From Pseudoalteromonas shioyasakiensis (lineage in GTDB: Bacteria > Pseudomonadota > Gammaproteobacteria > Enterobacterales > Alteromonadaceae), in contig NZ_JAKEVM010000031.1 of the NCBI RefSeq assembly GCF_022398475.1, positions 1-37,574 on the forward strand: a DNA stretch of 37,574 nt, given 5' to 3'. Of the stretch, positions 28,931-37,380 are shown one piece after another (position 1 is the first letter of the stretch; each line of letters starts with the position of its first letter). A program made the translations under genes and the position numbers. The notes below the pieces were generated by a model, which worked only from the letters and a program-made list of their open reading frames with translations, did not search any database and had not been told where the DNA came from.

Positions 28931-30979
28931 ATGATCAAAAACGCACATATTCATTTTAATCACCTTGGTACCCCTGTCGCCGATCAGTTTGACGATGTTT
29001 ATTTTTCTAATGACGATGGCTTAGCCGAATCACATTATGTGTTTTATCAACAAAACCATATCCCGCAACGATTACAAAATCATGACCGTAACCACTTTGC
29101 GATTGCTGAAACAGGCTTTGGTACGGGGCTTAACTTTTTAAATACCTGGCAGCACTTTGCTGCTCACCTAGATAGGCAGCATGCAGAGCAAGAAGTTCAA
29201 AATCAACCCGACCATAGTGGTAAAAAGAGTGTTTCCCGCTTGCACTTTATCTCTTTTGAAAAATTTCCTATTAAGCGTGATGACCTTGCTCAAGCACTCA
29301 AAGCCTGGCCTAGTTTAAGCAAGTATAGTGAGCAACTAATTACTCAATACCCAATTAATTTGGCCGGCTGTCATCGCCTTGAATTTGCAGGCGGCAAACT
29401 AATACTCGACCTTTATTTTGGTGACGTACAAGACAGTATTGATGCCATGAGCTACGCAAGTGAAGGGATTGTCGATGCGTGGTATTTAGATGGCTTTGCT
29501 CCGAGCAAAAACCCAGATATGTGGCAACAGAGTTTGTTCAACAAAATGTGTGCTATCTCAAGAGCAAATGCCACACTCGCCACTTTCACTGCCGCAGGCT
29601 TTGTCAGAAGAGGACTCATCGAAGCTGGCTTTAGCATGAGTAAAGCAAAAGGCTATGGTAAAAAGCGCGAAATGCTGATTGGCGATCTCTCTGAGCCTAA
29701 TGAGCAACAGTCAGGGCCTGCCTATTTTGCTCATCAGCAAAGTGAACTGAGTAATGTTGCTGTTATTGGCGGTGGTATTGCCAGTAGCAGTGTACTGTAT
29801 TCACTGGCAAAAAGAGGCCTAAAAGCCACGCTTTTTTGCCAAGACGAAGCGCTTGCCATGGGCGCTTCTCACAATGTACAAGGGGCTGTGTATCCGCATT
29901 TACAAGCGAAAAATTCACCACACAGTGAAATGTTCGCCCATAGTTTTTTATATGCGATGCGTCTATACCAACAATTACTTGATGATGGTTTTGACTACCC
30001 TCACCAGTGGTGTGGTGTATTACAGCACGCGGTTAAACAAGGCCTAGCTGATAAACATCAAAACCTTGCCGATAAAGAACTTTGGCCAGCTGAATTAATG
30101 CGTAATGTAAGTGCCGAAGAAGGTGACGAAATTGCCGGTGTAGAAACAGGCTACTCAGGTGTATTCTTTGCAAAAGGTGGCTGGGTAAATCCACCAGCAC
30201 TGGTTACAGCATTATTTAATGCGGCAAATTCGTTAAGTGCAACTACCAATAATAAAATGGACAGTCACTTTAATTGCCATATTGAAAAGCTCGAGAAAAC
30301 CGCAGATGGCTGGTTACTACACAGCAAAGAGCAAACTTTCGGGCCATTTAGTGATGTGATTAATTGTGCAGGTGAACACAGTGACCAGTTTAGCCAAACT
30401 CAAGCGCTACCTATTGTTGGTGTGCGCGGCCAAGTCTCGCATGTGCAAGCAAGCGAGCAGTCAAAACGCCTAAAGACCGTGCTTTGCCATAAGGGCTATT
30501 TTACTCCTGAATATCAGGGCCATCATTGCATGGGCGCGACTTTTGAAAAAAACTCAAAAAGCCGTGAAGTTAAAGAGCAAGACAACCACACCAATCGCGA
30601 ACAACTATTAAGTTTTTACACAAACAGCGAGTTTGCAACGACCTTAGGTGAGATAACTGCAGCGAAAGCAGCTGTAAGGTGTACCTTCATTGACCATTTA
30701 CCTATGGCTGGTGAATGGGCTGAACAAAGTGATTATGTAAGTGCGTTTGCTAATTTAAGATTAGGTAAGCGTTATCAGTACCAAACGTTAACGAAACCTC
30801 AGCAAGGCTTGCATGTACTCACAGGCTTTGGTGCAAGAGGCCTGTGCAGTGCCCCCCTTTGTGCTGAAAATTTAATTGCTTGTTTAAACAATGAGCCAAG
30901 ACCATTTAGCGAACGTGTGAGTCAGGCTATTCACCCCGCCCGCTTTATTGTTCGTGACCTAATTCGTAATAAAATTTAA
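28931..30979 (+). CDS. mnmC: Bifunctional tRNA 5-methylaminomethyl-2-thiouridine modification enzyme MnmC
   Basis: MnmC completes the mnm5s2U34 modification of tRNAs for Glu, Lys and Gln. The N-terminal half is the SAM-dependent methyltransferase (AETGFGTGLNFL at about 58-70, VDAWYLDGFAPSKNP). The C-terminal half is the FAD-dependent oxidase that removes carboxymethyl (VAVIGGGIASSSVLYSLAKR at about 276-295; GVRGQVSH; FGARGLCSAPL near the end). Both domains are intact in 682 residues, so this is a full fusion. No clear ribosome binding site precedes the ATG. The 3' end is closed by a hairpin shared with the opposing OmpA-type gene. Confidence 0.96.
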   Translation: MIKNAHIHFNHLGTPVADQFDDVYFSNDDGLAESHYVFYQQNHIPQRLQNHDRNHFAIAETGFGTGLNFLNTWQHFAAHLDRQHAEQEVQNQPDHSGKKSVSRLHFISFEKFPIKRDDLAQALKAWPSLSKYSEQLITQYPINLAGCHRLEFAGGKLILDLYFGDVQDSIDAMSYASEGIVDAWYLDGFAPSKNPDMWQQSLFNKMCAISRANATLATFTAAGFVRRGLIEAGFSMSKAKGYGKKREMLIGDLSEPNEQQSGPAYFAHQQSELSNVAVIGGGIASSSVLYSLAKRGLKATLFCQDEALAMGASHNVQGAVYPHLQAKNSPHSEMFAHSFLYAMRLYQQLLDDGFDYPHQWCGVLQHAVKQGLADKHQNLADKELWPAELMRNVSAEEGDEIAGVETGYSGVFFAKGGWVNPPALVTALFNAANSLSATTNNKMDSHFNCHIEKLEKTADGWLLHSKEQTFGPFSDVINCAGEHSDQFSQTQALPIVGVRGQVSHVQASEQSKRLKTVLCHKGYFTPEYQGHHCMGATFEKNSKSREVKEQDNHTNREQLLSFYTNSEFATTLGEITAAKAAVRCTFIDHLPMAGEWAEQSDYVSAFANLRLGKRYQYQTLTKPQQGLHVLTGFGARGLCSAPLCAENLIACLNNEPRPFSERVSQAIHPARFIVRDLIRNKI

Positions 30980-31000
30980 AGGGGCTAAAAAGCCCCTTTT
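30978..31000. terminator. Bidirectional terminator between mnmC and OmpA-type gene
   Basis: AAAGGGGCT and AGCCCCTTTT form a 9-base stem around AAAA, directly after the mnmC stop. The opposing gene stops at 31006, so both transcripts probably end here. Confidence 0.88.
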
Positions 31001-31005
31001 GATTG

Positions 31006-32463
31006 TTAATTACTTAATCGCTCAACTAGCTCTACGCGCCGGTTTAGCTGACGACCCAAATCATTTTTATTATTGGCAGCTGGCGCATAAGGGCCTACGC
31101 CATAACTAATTAAACGCGACTCTTTAATGCCATATTGACTCACGAGCGCTTTAACAACTGCTTTAGCTCGCTTAGATGACAGCCCTAAATTATATTCTGG
31201 GCTCCCTTTATCATCAGTATGACCAACAACGTACAAGTTTAAGCTGTTATTTTTATTTAAAACATCCGCAATCACTTTTAATGACTCTGCTGACTCTGGC
31301 TTAATGTCTGATTTATCATGATCAAAGTAAATGCCATAAATGGCTGCTTTACCTTTTTGCTCTAGTTGCTTTAACACTTGGTCCGGATTGGTTTTAACTA
31401 AATCGCCTTGTAAAGGCTCTGTTCGAATTATAACAAGCTGCACTCGCGAAGTGCCTTGGTAATTCCCAACAAAAAATGCGACATAGGTTGTTTGATTTTC
31501 TATGGTGCTTTTCATTAACTGATAGCGCGGCTGGCGATAATAGTTATAAACTTGTTTTACCGACAAGTGATCACCAAGTGCTTGTATTACCTTACGGTCG
31601 TCACCACATGCTTGACGCTCGCAACTAAAAACCGTTTCGAAGCCTTCTTTTGTTAAGGCAGACACATAGTTATGAAAGACCTTAAGGGTTGATACTTTTC
31701 TAATTTCATAAGTAATACGAGTGATATCACCTATCACATCTTCAACAGGTAGCGCTTTGTTTTTACGGTTGAATATTCCTGTTGGTAGTGAAAATTCTTC
31801 GTAATCAATTTGCTCGTAGTCTTCAATAAAACTACCAGGATAACGGCTAAGTAATGGATGATCGCTTGAGCCTCTAATATCGTCTTTAGGTGCTTTGGTA
31901 ACGGGATTTGTTTGCTGTTTTGCAAAAGCAGCTGTATTGGCTTTTATCAGGCCTGTTTCAAGCTCTTTAATCGCAATTGAGCTATTCATAACACGCGTTT
32001 TACTGTTGTACTGGCCAACAAATAATGACACAGCAAACTCAGGCTTTTCACCTTTAGTGGCAAATAGATAATATGGCTTACGATGATAATTATAGAGCTG
32101 AAAGTAACCGACTTCCTCTGCAAAATCACTGCTGTCACCGCAAGCGTCTAGCTGACAAGAATAAACAATATTAAAGCCATCTGTGAGTAAAGCGTGTTTA
32201 TAGTTTTCAAATACTTTGAGAGTGGCAACATTGTTTATTTCGTACAATGTGTGGGTTACATCGCCAATAAAGTCTGTGTAACTAAATCGCTCTGATGACT
32301 TTTTACTGCCATCAAACTGATTCATTAATTGTGTTTGTTCGCCACTGAGTTTAACCGACTTTTCAACGTCACTATTTGGATAAGGTGATATCCATTGATT
32401 AGCAGATACCGCGTTGCAAAATGCTAATGTTATCACCATCAAAAGATTAAAATATATTTTCAC
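31006..32463 (-). CDS. OmpA-type peptidoglycan-binding protein with two DUF4892-like modules (GTG start)
   Basis: I place the start at GTG (32463), preceded by AGGA; the longer frame runs through its own promoter. The 485-residue product begins with a signal peptide ending CNAVSA. Two similar modules follow, about residues 24-165 and 207-350. Each has GD(V/I)T--(L/I)TYEI-type strands, LKVF-NY, SC-x4-CGD (Cys103/108 and Cys281/286), an (L/V)YNY(H/Y)R-P element and FVG-Y. They resemble DUF4892. The C-terminal OmpA domain (about 372-484) has YFDHDKSDI and GHTDDKGSPEYNLGLSSKRA, so it should bind peptidoglycan. Function is unknown; an envelope sensor or structural role is possible. Confidence 0.85.
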   Translation of the reverse strand: MKIYFNLLMVITLAFCNAVSANQWISPYPNSDVEKSVKLSGEQTQLMNQFDGSKKSSERFSYTDFIGDVTHTLYEINNVATLKVFENYKHALLTDGFNIVYSCQLDACGDSSDFAEEVGYFQLYNYHRKPYYLFATKGEKPEFAVSLFVGQYNSKTRVMNSSIAIKELETGLIKANTAAFAKQQTNPVTKAPKDDIRGSSDHPLLSRYPGSFIEDYEQIDYEEFSLPTGIFNRKNKALPVEDVIGDITRITYEIRKVSTLKVFHNYVSALTKEGFETVFSCERQACGDDRKVIQALGDHLSVKQVYNYYRQPRYQLMKSTIENQTTYVAFFVGNYQGTSRVQLVIIRTEPLQGDLVKTNPDQVLKQLEQKGKAAIYGIYFDHDKSDIKPESAESLKVIADVLNKNNSLNLYVVGHTDDKGSPEYNLGLSSKRAKAVVKALVSQYGIKESRLISYGVGPYAPAANNKNDLGRQLNRRVELVERLSN

Positions 32464-32500
32464 TTTAAGTCCTTTTAATTGAATTTGTACCCAATTAAAT

Positions 32501-32529
32501 ACTATGCCAAATAATACTTTTTTATTCAA
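32501..32529 (-). promoter_or_regulatory. Sigma-70-like promoter of the OmpA-type gene
   Basis: On the minus strand, TTGAAT (-35, complement of 32524-32529) and CATAGT (-10, complement of 32501-32506) are separated by exactly 17 bases. Transcription would begin about 30 bases before the GTG start at 32463. This supports the shorter reading of that gene. Confidence 0.55.
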
Positions 32530-32605
32530 AGTTTGCTTGTACCCCTTTAAAAATAAATCCACACCCCAAGGTCTTTACTTACACAGCAATTAGAAGGAGT
32601 TTGAT

Positions 32606-33241
32606 ATGAAGACCTTAATCATTGGCGCAACGGGCCAAATAGGTAAAATGACCACCGAAAAAATGCTGGCAAACGGTCATGATGTAGTGGCTCTGGTTCG
32701 AGATAAAAGCAAACTGAGTACACTTGAAAGTAGTCATTTAATGATTGTAGAGCAAGACCTCGAAAACGATTTTAGTCGTGCCTTCGAGGGCGTTGAACAA
32801 GTGATTTTTAGCGCGGGATCCGGCGGCACTACAGGTGCTGATAAAACCTTACTTATAGATCTATGGGCCGCTGTTAAAGCGATTAATTATGCGGTAGATG
32901 CCAAGGTTAAGCACTTTATTATGGTCAGCTCAATCGGTGCTGATGCCCCTGACAACATTGAAAGTAGTATCAAACCGTATTTAGTTGCAAAACACATGGC
33001 TGATCAACATTTAACCAATAGCGAATTGAATTACAGCATTGTCAGACCTGGCACGCTATTAAATGACGCTGCCACAGGGCTATTAACCACCACGCGGCCT
33101 GCAACCCGCCAAGATGCGGTGATCAACCGTGAAGATGTAGCAGATACCCTGCTATACCTTGCTGAACATACACCGAAAAAACCACAAGTGTTTGAATTAT
33201 TTAATGGTGATAAGTCAATCGACAGCCTACTAGGCGATTGA
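32606..33241 (+). CDS. Atypical short-chain dehydrogenase, NAD(P)-binding (SDR_a5-like)
   Basis: This 211-residue protein has a Rossmann fold with GATGQIGKMT at residues 8-17, VALVRDKSKL after the second strand (NADP-type) and MVSSIGAD. VRPGTLLND follows, as in NmrA/YwnB-like atypical SDRs. No Tyr-x3-Lys of classical SDRs is placed convincingly; YLVAKHMAD may fill that role. A strong GAAGGAG site precedes the ATG. Substrate unknown; members are annotated as oxidoreductases or redox sensors. It is divergent from the OmpA-type gene. Confidence 0.85.
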   Translation: MKTLIIGATGQIGKMTTEKMLANGHDVVALVRDKSKLSTLESSHLMIVEQDLENDFSRAFEGVEQVIFSAGSGGTTGADKTLLIDLWAAVKAINYAVDAKVKHFIMVSSIGADAPDNIESSIKPYLVAKHMADQHLTNSELNYSIVRPGTLLNDAATGLLTTTRPATRQDAVINREDVADTLLYLAEHTPKKPQVFELFNGDKSIDSLLGD

Positions 33242-33288
33242 TTAGGTATGAATACGTATGCATAAGAAATAAGATTGAGAAAGCGCGT

Positions 33289-33334
33289 AAAGCACTTTAG
33301 TTTATTGTTTACATAATAATAACAAAGGTGCTTT
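33289..33334 (+). promoter_or_regulatory. Inverted repeat covering the ribosome binding site of the solute-binding gene
   Basis: AAAGCAC (33289-33295) can pair with GTGCTTT (33328-33334), which ends at the base before the ATG. The pairing extends by TTT/AAA past one bulged G and covers the AAAGG ribosome binding site. It matters only if the transcript begins upstream of 33289, which I cannot determine. Confidence 0.4.
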
Positions 33335-34171
33335 ATGCGTCATTTTGCTTTTCTTTTTTGCTTTGCTTTTACGTCAGCTTGTTTCGCAGCTCCGGTAAAA
33401 GTTCAAAGTTACAGTGGCGATACCTCCCTTCCCCACAAATTATTGATCAGCGCCATTGAACGGGCTGACTTAGAGTATGTTCACCCTTACGAAACCAATA
33501 AAGATATCTCTAACGCACGTATCTTAAACGATGTAAAAAACAACCAGCTGGATGTGATGTGGAGCATGACATCAACTCAGTTAGAGCAAGATTATAAAGC
33601 CGTTTATATACCTTTGTTTCGTGGCTTACTTGGCATGCGAGTCGCGATTGTGAAAGCACAAAATCGCGAACTGTTTAGCTCGGTAACTAACTTACAAGAT
33701 TTAAAACGTTTCACCGCTGGGCAAGGTAAAACCTGGCCAGACACTAAAATATTAAAAGCAAATCAACTACCCGTTGTTACCACATTAAAATACCCTAATT
33801 TGTTCCCAATGCTTGAAGGCGAGCGCTTTGATTACTTCCCACGTGGGGTGAATGAACCTTGGGATGAAATTGCCAATCACTCAGAGCTTAACCTCACTGT
33901 AGAGCCGCATTTGGTGATTAAGTACACCGCACCACTTTACTTTTTCGTCAACAAAAACAACCACACACTTCATAAACAGCTAAATGATGCGCTAAACGAG
34001 ATGATTGCTGATGGCACATTTAACGCCATGTTTTTGGCAGACAGCCAAGTACAAACGGTTTTATCAAAAGCCAACTTAAGCTCGCGTCGCGTTATTGAGC
34101 TAGATAACCCAACGTTATCGTCGAACACACCTAATAAAAATAGCCCTTTGTGGTTTAACCCATTTCAATGA
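33335..34171 (+). CDS. Periplasmic solute-binding protein, SBP_bac_3-like, orphan
   Basis: The 278-residue product has a cleavable signal peptide (ACFA before APVKV). A bilobed amino-acid-type binding fold follows: [24 protein letters not shown], and a second lobe with [19 protein letters not shown]. The last is the usual C-terminal helix of SBP_bac_3 proteins. No ABC permease or ATPase lies nearby. Instead it is followed after 7 bases by a chemoreceptor gene. I infer that it senses rather than transports, presenting a ligand to that receptor. The ligand is unknown. A homologous role in a transporter encoded elsewhere cannot be excluded. Confidence 0.8.
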   Translation: MRHFAFLFCFAFTSACFAAPVKVQSYSGDTSLPHKLLISAIERADLEYVHPYETNKDISNARILNDVKNNQLDVMWSMTSTQLEQDYKAVYIPLFRGLLGMRVAIVKAQNRELFSSVTNLQDLKRFTAGQGKTWPDTKILKANQLPVVTTLKYPNLFPMLEGERFDYFPRGVNEPWDEIANHSELNLTVEPHLVIKYTAPLYFFVNKNNHTLHKQLNDALNEMIADGTFNAMFLADSQVQTVLSKANLSSRRVIELDNPTLSSNTPNKNSPLWFNPFQ

Positions 34172-34178
34172 GCGCACA

Positions 34179-35657
34179 ATGAAATCATTAAAATATAAAA
34201 TGACCTTGGCACTGTCTTTGTGCCTTTTACTGAGCGTGATCTTCGTGATCAGTGCAAACTACCTGCTCGCAAAGTCGAGTCAAACACAACAATGGCAAGA
34301 CGACATCACGGCTCTTAATGAGCAAATGCAGGTTATTTTAGCCGAGCCGGTATTCTCTTATGATGAACCGTTAATCAATCAGATTATTAAAGCCTTTTCG
34401 CAAAACAAACATGTACATAGCATTTCAGTGACAGATCATCGCAATAAGCCACTGGCCGCTATTACAAAACAAAGCAATAACGCATCGGTTAGCAAAACTA
34501 TTGATTTGCACTATTTAGATAATTTAATTGGTCACATAAAAATTGGTTACTCACAACAAGCACTGCATAGCACCATTGCTGATTCGACACGCACCATGTT
34601 TATTACCTTGCTGGTCTCTTTTATCGCCTTGGGTGCGGTGATTATTTATATCGTGCGACTGTTAGTGATAAAACCAATCGATAGCGTAAATAGCCTTGTT
34701 GATGAAATTGTCAAAGGTGAAGGCGACCTTACAAAACGTATTAGCTATCAATCTAATGATGAAATAGGCTATTTGGTTGATGGTTTCAATCGATTTATAG
34801 CGCAAGTACAAGAAATAATTACAGAGCTAGGCAGCACAGCCAGTGAACTTGAAATGATAGCCAGTACAGTAAACGAAGCATCTGTGCGCTCTAAAAACGA
34901 AGCCGAGCTTGAGTATAACCGCACTGATTCTGCAACCAATGCGCTTAGTCAGTTAAGTGAAGCAACCAAAGAGATTGCGCAAGGGGCTAATCAAACTGCA
35001 CAGCAAACAACCGACGTACATCGCTTATGCCAACAAGGCGAACAAAATATGAATGCCAATGGCAACATGGTTGACGAATTAGCTGCACAACTCGACCATA
35101 CATCAAACGTAGTTAAACAATTAAACGCCAGCAGTAATGAAATTAGCCAAGTGCTCGATGTTATAAAAAGTATTGCCGAGCAAACCAATTTACTGGCTCT
35201 AAATGCTGCTATTGAAGCGGCTCGTGCGGGTGAATCAGGCCGTGGCTTTGCTGTGGTAGCCGATGAAGTAAGAGCGCTTGCTAGTAAAACCTATGATTCA
35301 ACGTCTGAGATTGAATCAATTATTGTATCGCTACACAACAATACCTCTGACTGCGTAACGGCAACGGAGCAAAGTAAGTCACTCAGCGATAAAGTGAGCC
35401 AAGCGAATCAAAAAAGCCAAGCGGTGTTTAAAGATATTGCTAAACAAATCAATACCATTAATCAAATGAACGAAAGCGTGGCAGCAAGTTCTGAAGAGCA
35501 AACCAGTGTGACCGCTGATATCTTAAATACCATGCAGCTCATTAACCAAGGCGCTAAGAGCCTATCGCAAGAAGCTCAGCACCTTGATAACACCATAGGC
35601 CAGCTCAATGAATTAGAACGCGGCATCGTTGCCAAACTGGGTTTGTTTAAATACTAA
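34179..35657 (+). CDS. Methyl-accepting chemotaxis protein
   Basis: This 492-residue chemoreceptor has TM1 at about 8-30 and a short periplasmic domain of about 105 residues. TM2 (about 138-160), HAMP (about 162-215, [15 protein letters not shown]) and a cytoplasmic signalling coiled coil follow. The CheA/CheW-binding hairpin tip begins at residue 335 ([19 protein letters not shown], then [14 protein letters not shown]). No C-terminal NWETF-type CheR tether is present. The gene is 7 bases after the solute-binding gene, and its small sensory domain fits sensing through that partner. Its 3' end overlaps the convergent TSUP gene by 11 bases. Confidence 0.93.
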   Translation: MKSLKYKMTLALSLCLLLSVIFVISANYLLAKSSQTQQWQDDITALNEQMQVILAEPVFSYDEPLINQIIKAFSQNKHVHSISVTDHRNKPLAAITKQSNNASVSKTIDLHYLDNLIGHIKIGYSQQALHSTIADSTRTMFITLLVSFIALGAVIIYIVRLLVIKPIDSVNSLVDEIVKGEGDLTKRISYQSNDEIGYLVDGFNRFIAQVQEIITELGSTASELEMIASTVNEASVRSKNEAELEYNRTDSATNALSQLSEATKEIAQGANQTAQQTTDVHRLCQQGEQNMNANGNMVDELAAQLDHTSNVVKQLNASSNEISQVLDVIKSIAEQTNLLALNAAIEAARAGESGRGFAVVADEVRALASKTYDSTSEIESIIVSLHNNTSDCVTATEQSKSLSDKVSQANQKSQAVFKDIAKQINTINQMNESVAASSEEQTSVTADILNTMQLINQGAKSLSQEAQHLDNTIGQLNELERGIVAKLGLFKY

Positions 35658-36420
35658 AAGCCATAATTCCCTGCCACGCAAGTTGCAGGGAAAGCACCGT
35701 TAACACTAAACGAAAAATCTTTTTAAATTTATCTGACGAAATGCGGTGCAGTAACTTAAGGCCAAGCCAAGTACCTAAAGCACCGCTCAATATCATGAGC
35801 ATAACCAGCGGCAACCACTGCCAAAATGCAAACCCCACAGCCCCATATAAAATCGCTTTTAAGGTATGTTGTACTGTCATGCAGCTTGAAAATGTGGCAG
35901 TAAACTTAAGCTTATTATAATTATTGACATATAAGCAGCTGCCAACCAAAGGCCCACTTGCCCCTACAAACATCGAAATGAACGTGGTCCAAAGCCCAGC
36001 AAGAACACGCCATAACTTTGAGGTTTCTCTGAGCTTTGGCGTCACACCCCACAGTAAATAAAGCACAAAGGCAGCGACCACTATTTTCATTAATTCAAGG
36101 GGAATTGATGTGACAATCGTTGAGGCAACCAGCGCTCCTATGACTCCCCCTAAAGAGAAGTACACAAACATAGCGCCATCAATATGTTTAAACGTAAATA
36201 AAAAGCGGTTTGCGTTAGAGCCTAACTGTACTAACCCATGGACAGGAATAACCACACTCATAGGAAGCATAGATGCCATGATCACCAGCAGCATTAAGCC
36301 GCCACCCGCACCAAAAGCTGCTGAAATCATAGAAGTAAAGCCCGCAACCACAATGAGCATTATAGTGCTGATCGGACTTAATAAATCTCCACCCAAAAAC
36401 TGCCAACTGATCAAATCCAT
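35647..36420 (-). CDS. TSUP-family (TauE/SafE) membrane permease
   Basis: This 257-residue polytopic inner-membrane protein has seven or eight hydrophobic segments and a pseudo-repeat typical of TauE/SafE. The first half carries [12 protein letters not shown] and [14 protein letters not shown]; the second half carries [11 protein letters not shown] and [13 protein letters not shown]. Family members export sulfite, sulfoacetate or related anions; the substrate here is not determined. No sulfur-metabolism gene lies beside it. The reading frame ends inside the 3' end of the chemoreceptor gene on the other strand, and no terminator hairpin is seen there. Confidence 0.88.
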   Translation of the reverse strand: MDLISWQFLGGDLLSPISTIMLIVVAGFTSMISAAFGAGGGLMLLVIMASMLPMSVVIPVHGLVQLGSNANRFLFTFKHIDGAMFVYFSLGGVIGALVASTIVTSIPLELMKIVVAAFVLYLLWGVTPKLRETSKLWRVLAGLWTTFISMFVGASGPLVGSCLYVNNYNKLKFTATFSSCMTVQHTLKAILYGAVGFAFWQWLPLVMLMILSGALGTWLGLKLLHRISSDKFKKIFRLVLTVLSLQLAWQGIMAFSI

Positions 36421-36544
36421 TGTTACGCTTTAAATAGTGTGTTTGAGCTAACGCTATCATGGCTCACCACTATTAGCGACTATTTGAAAAACCCTTTCGA
36501 CTAAAAGACCATATCAACCAAAAGAGAAGTGCCCCTAAATTCAC

Positions 36545-36561
36545 AACTGGTCAGACTTGTG
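36545..36561. promoter_or_regulatory. FadR-like operator upstream of the crotonase-fold gene
   Basis: AACTGGTCAGACTTGTG agrees at 14 of 17 positions with the FadR consensus as I recall it (AGCTGGTCCGAYNTGTT). It lies 65 bases before the start of a predicted fatty-acid oxidation enzyme. A possible -10, TATAAC at 36586-36591, is downstream, so binding could hinder transcription. The regulator itself is not in the window. Confidence 0.55.
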
Positions 36562-36625
36562 GTTTATTTTGTTAAACCTATGGGTTATAACTATGCCCAC
36601 AACACTATAAAATTGAAGGCACAGC

Positions 36626-37342
36626 ATGACACTGATGAATGTAAGCACACAAGGTTCTGTTGCTATCTTAACTATGACAACAGCTGAAAATCGTCATAAC
36701 CCTGCTTTTGCAGAGGCTTTTTTAAATTGCCTTGACGAAATCGAACGCAATCCTGAACACAAAGCACTGGTGATCACTTCAAGCAGCGAAAAATCATGGA
36801 GCTTGGGCATAGATACCGATTGGCTTATGCCGGCATTAAAAGCACAAGAATTTGCAGAAGTAAGTGGCTTTATGCACTCGATGGATGCGGTATTTAAACG
36901 CCTATTACTCTTCCCAATGCCAGTAATCGCAGCGATAAATGGCCACGCATTTGGTAATGGCGCTATTTTATCGTGCGCTTGTGATTTTAGGTTTATGCAA
37001 AGCGACCGTGGTTTCTTCTGCTTCCCCGAAGTGGACTTATCGATCCCGTTTTTACCGGGCATGCTCGCCTTTATTAAAAAAGCCATTCCAGACTATCGCT
37101 TTAACGAAATGATGCTAACTGGCCGCCGCGTTACCGCTGGCGAACTTGCCACAGATCATGTTATCGAACAAGCTTGCCCAAACAGCGAAGCTTTATTTAA
37201 TACCGCCCTCGAATTTGCCAGCCAATTCGATAAAAAACGCGCTATTTTCGCAGAGCACAAAAAGCGCCTACACAAACACATCATCGACACCATTGATACC
37301 GAAAACAAACCGATTATTGATGCCGTTCAGTTGGTTGTTTGA
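36626..37342 (+). CDS. Crotonase-fold enoyl-CoA hydratase/isomerase, resembling delta3,delta2-enoyl-CoA isomerase
   Basis: This 238-residue protein keeps the oxyanion-hole segments WSLGIDTDWL and NGHAFGNGAILSCACDFRFM. At the place of crotonase Glu144 it has Ile (GNGAIL); the second acid, the Glu164 equivalent, is kept in FPEVDL. That pattern, plus SDRGFFCFPEVDL, recalls delta3,delta2-enoyl-CoA isomerases, including plant peroxisomal ones, which use one Glu to shift double bonds during oxidation of unsaturated fatty acids. A GAAGG ribosome binding site lies 6 bases before the ATG. The FadR-like site upstream agrees with this role. Hydratase activity would be unexpected without the first Glu. 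Confidence 0.82.
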   Translation: MTLMNVSTQGSVAILTMTTAENRHNPAFAEAFLNCLDEIERNPEHKALVITSSSEKSWSLGIDTDWLMPALKAQEFAEVSGFMHSMDAVFKRLLLFPMPVIAAINGHAFGNGAILSCACDFRFMQSDRGFFCFPEVDLSIPFLPGMLAFIKKAIPDYRFNEMMLTGRRVTAGELATDHVIEQACPNSEALFNTALEFASQFDKKRAIFAEHKKRLHKHIIDTIDTENKPIIDAVQLVV

Positions 37343-37358
37343 ACTAGAGAGCCTCTCA

Positions 37359-37380
37359 TAGGGTGGTGATTACCACCCTA
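37359..37380. repeat. Perfect 9-base hairpin after the isomerase-like gene
   Basis: TAGGGTGGT and ACCACCCTA pair perfectly around GATT, 17 bases after the stop. There is no T-run after it (AATACGCTC), so as an intrinsic terminator it is weak. The remaining bases to the window end hold no gene that I can support. Confidence 0.5.

Noticed and set aside
32464-32562. N-terminal extension of the OmpA-type protein to an upstream ATG
   Set aside because: The extension lacks signal-peptide character and contains a promoter-like pair. GTG at 32463 has AGGA before it and starts a clean signal peptide.
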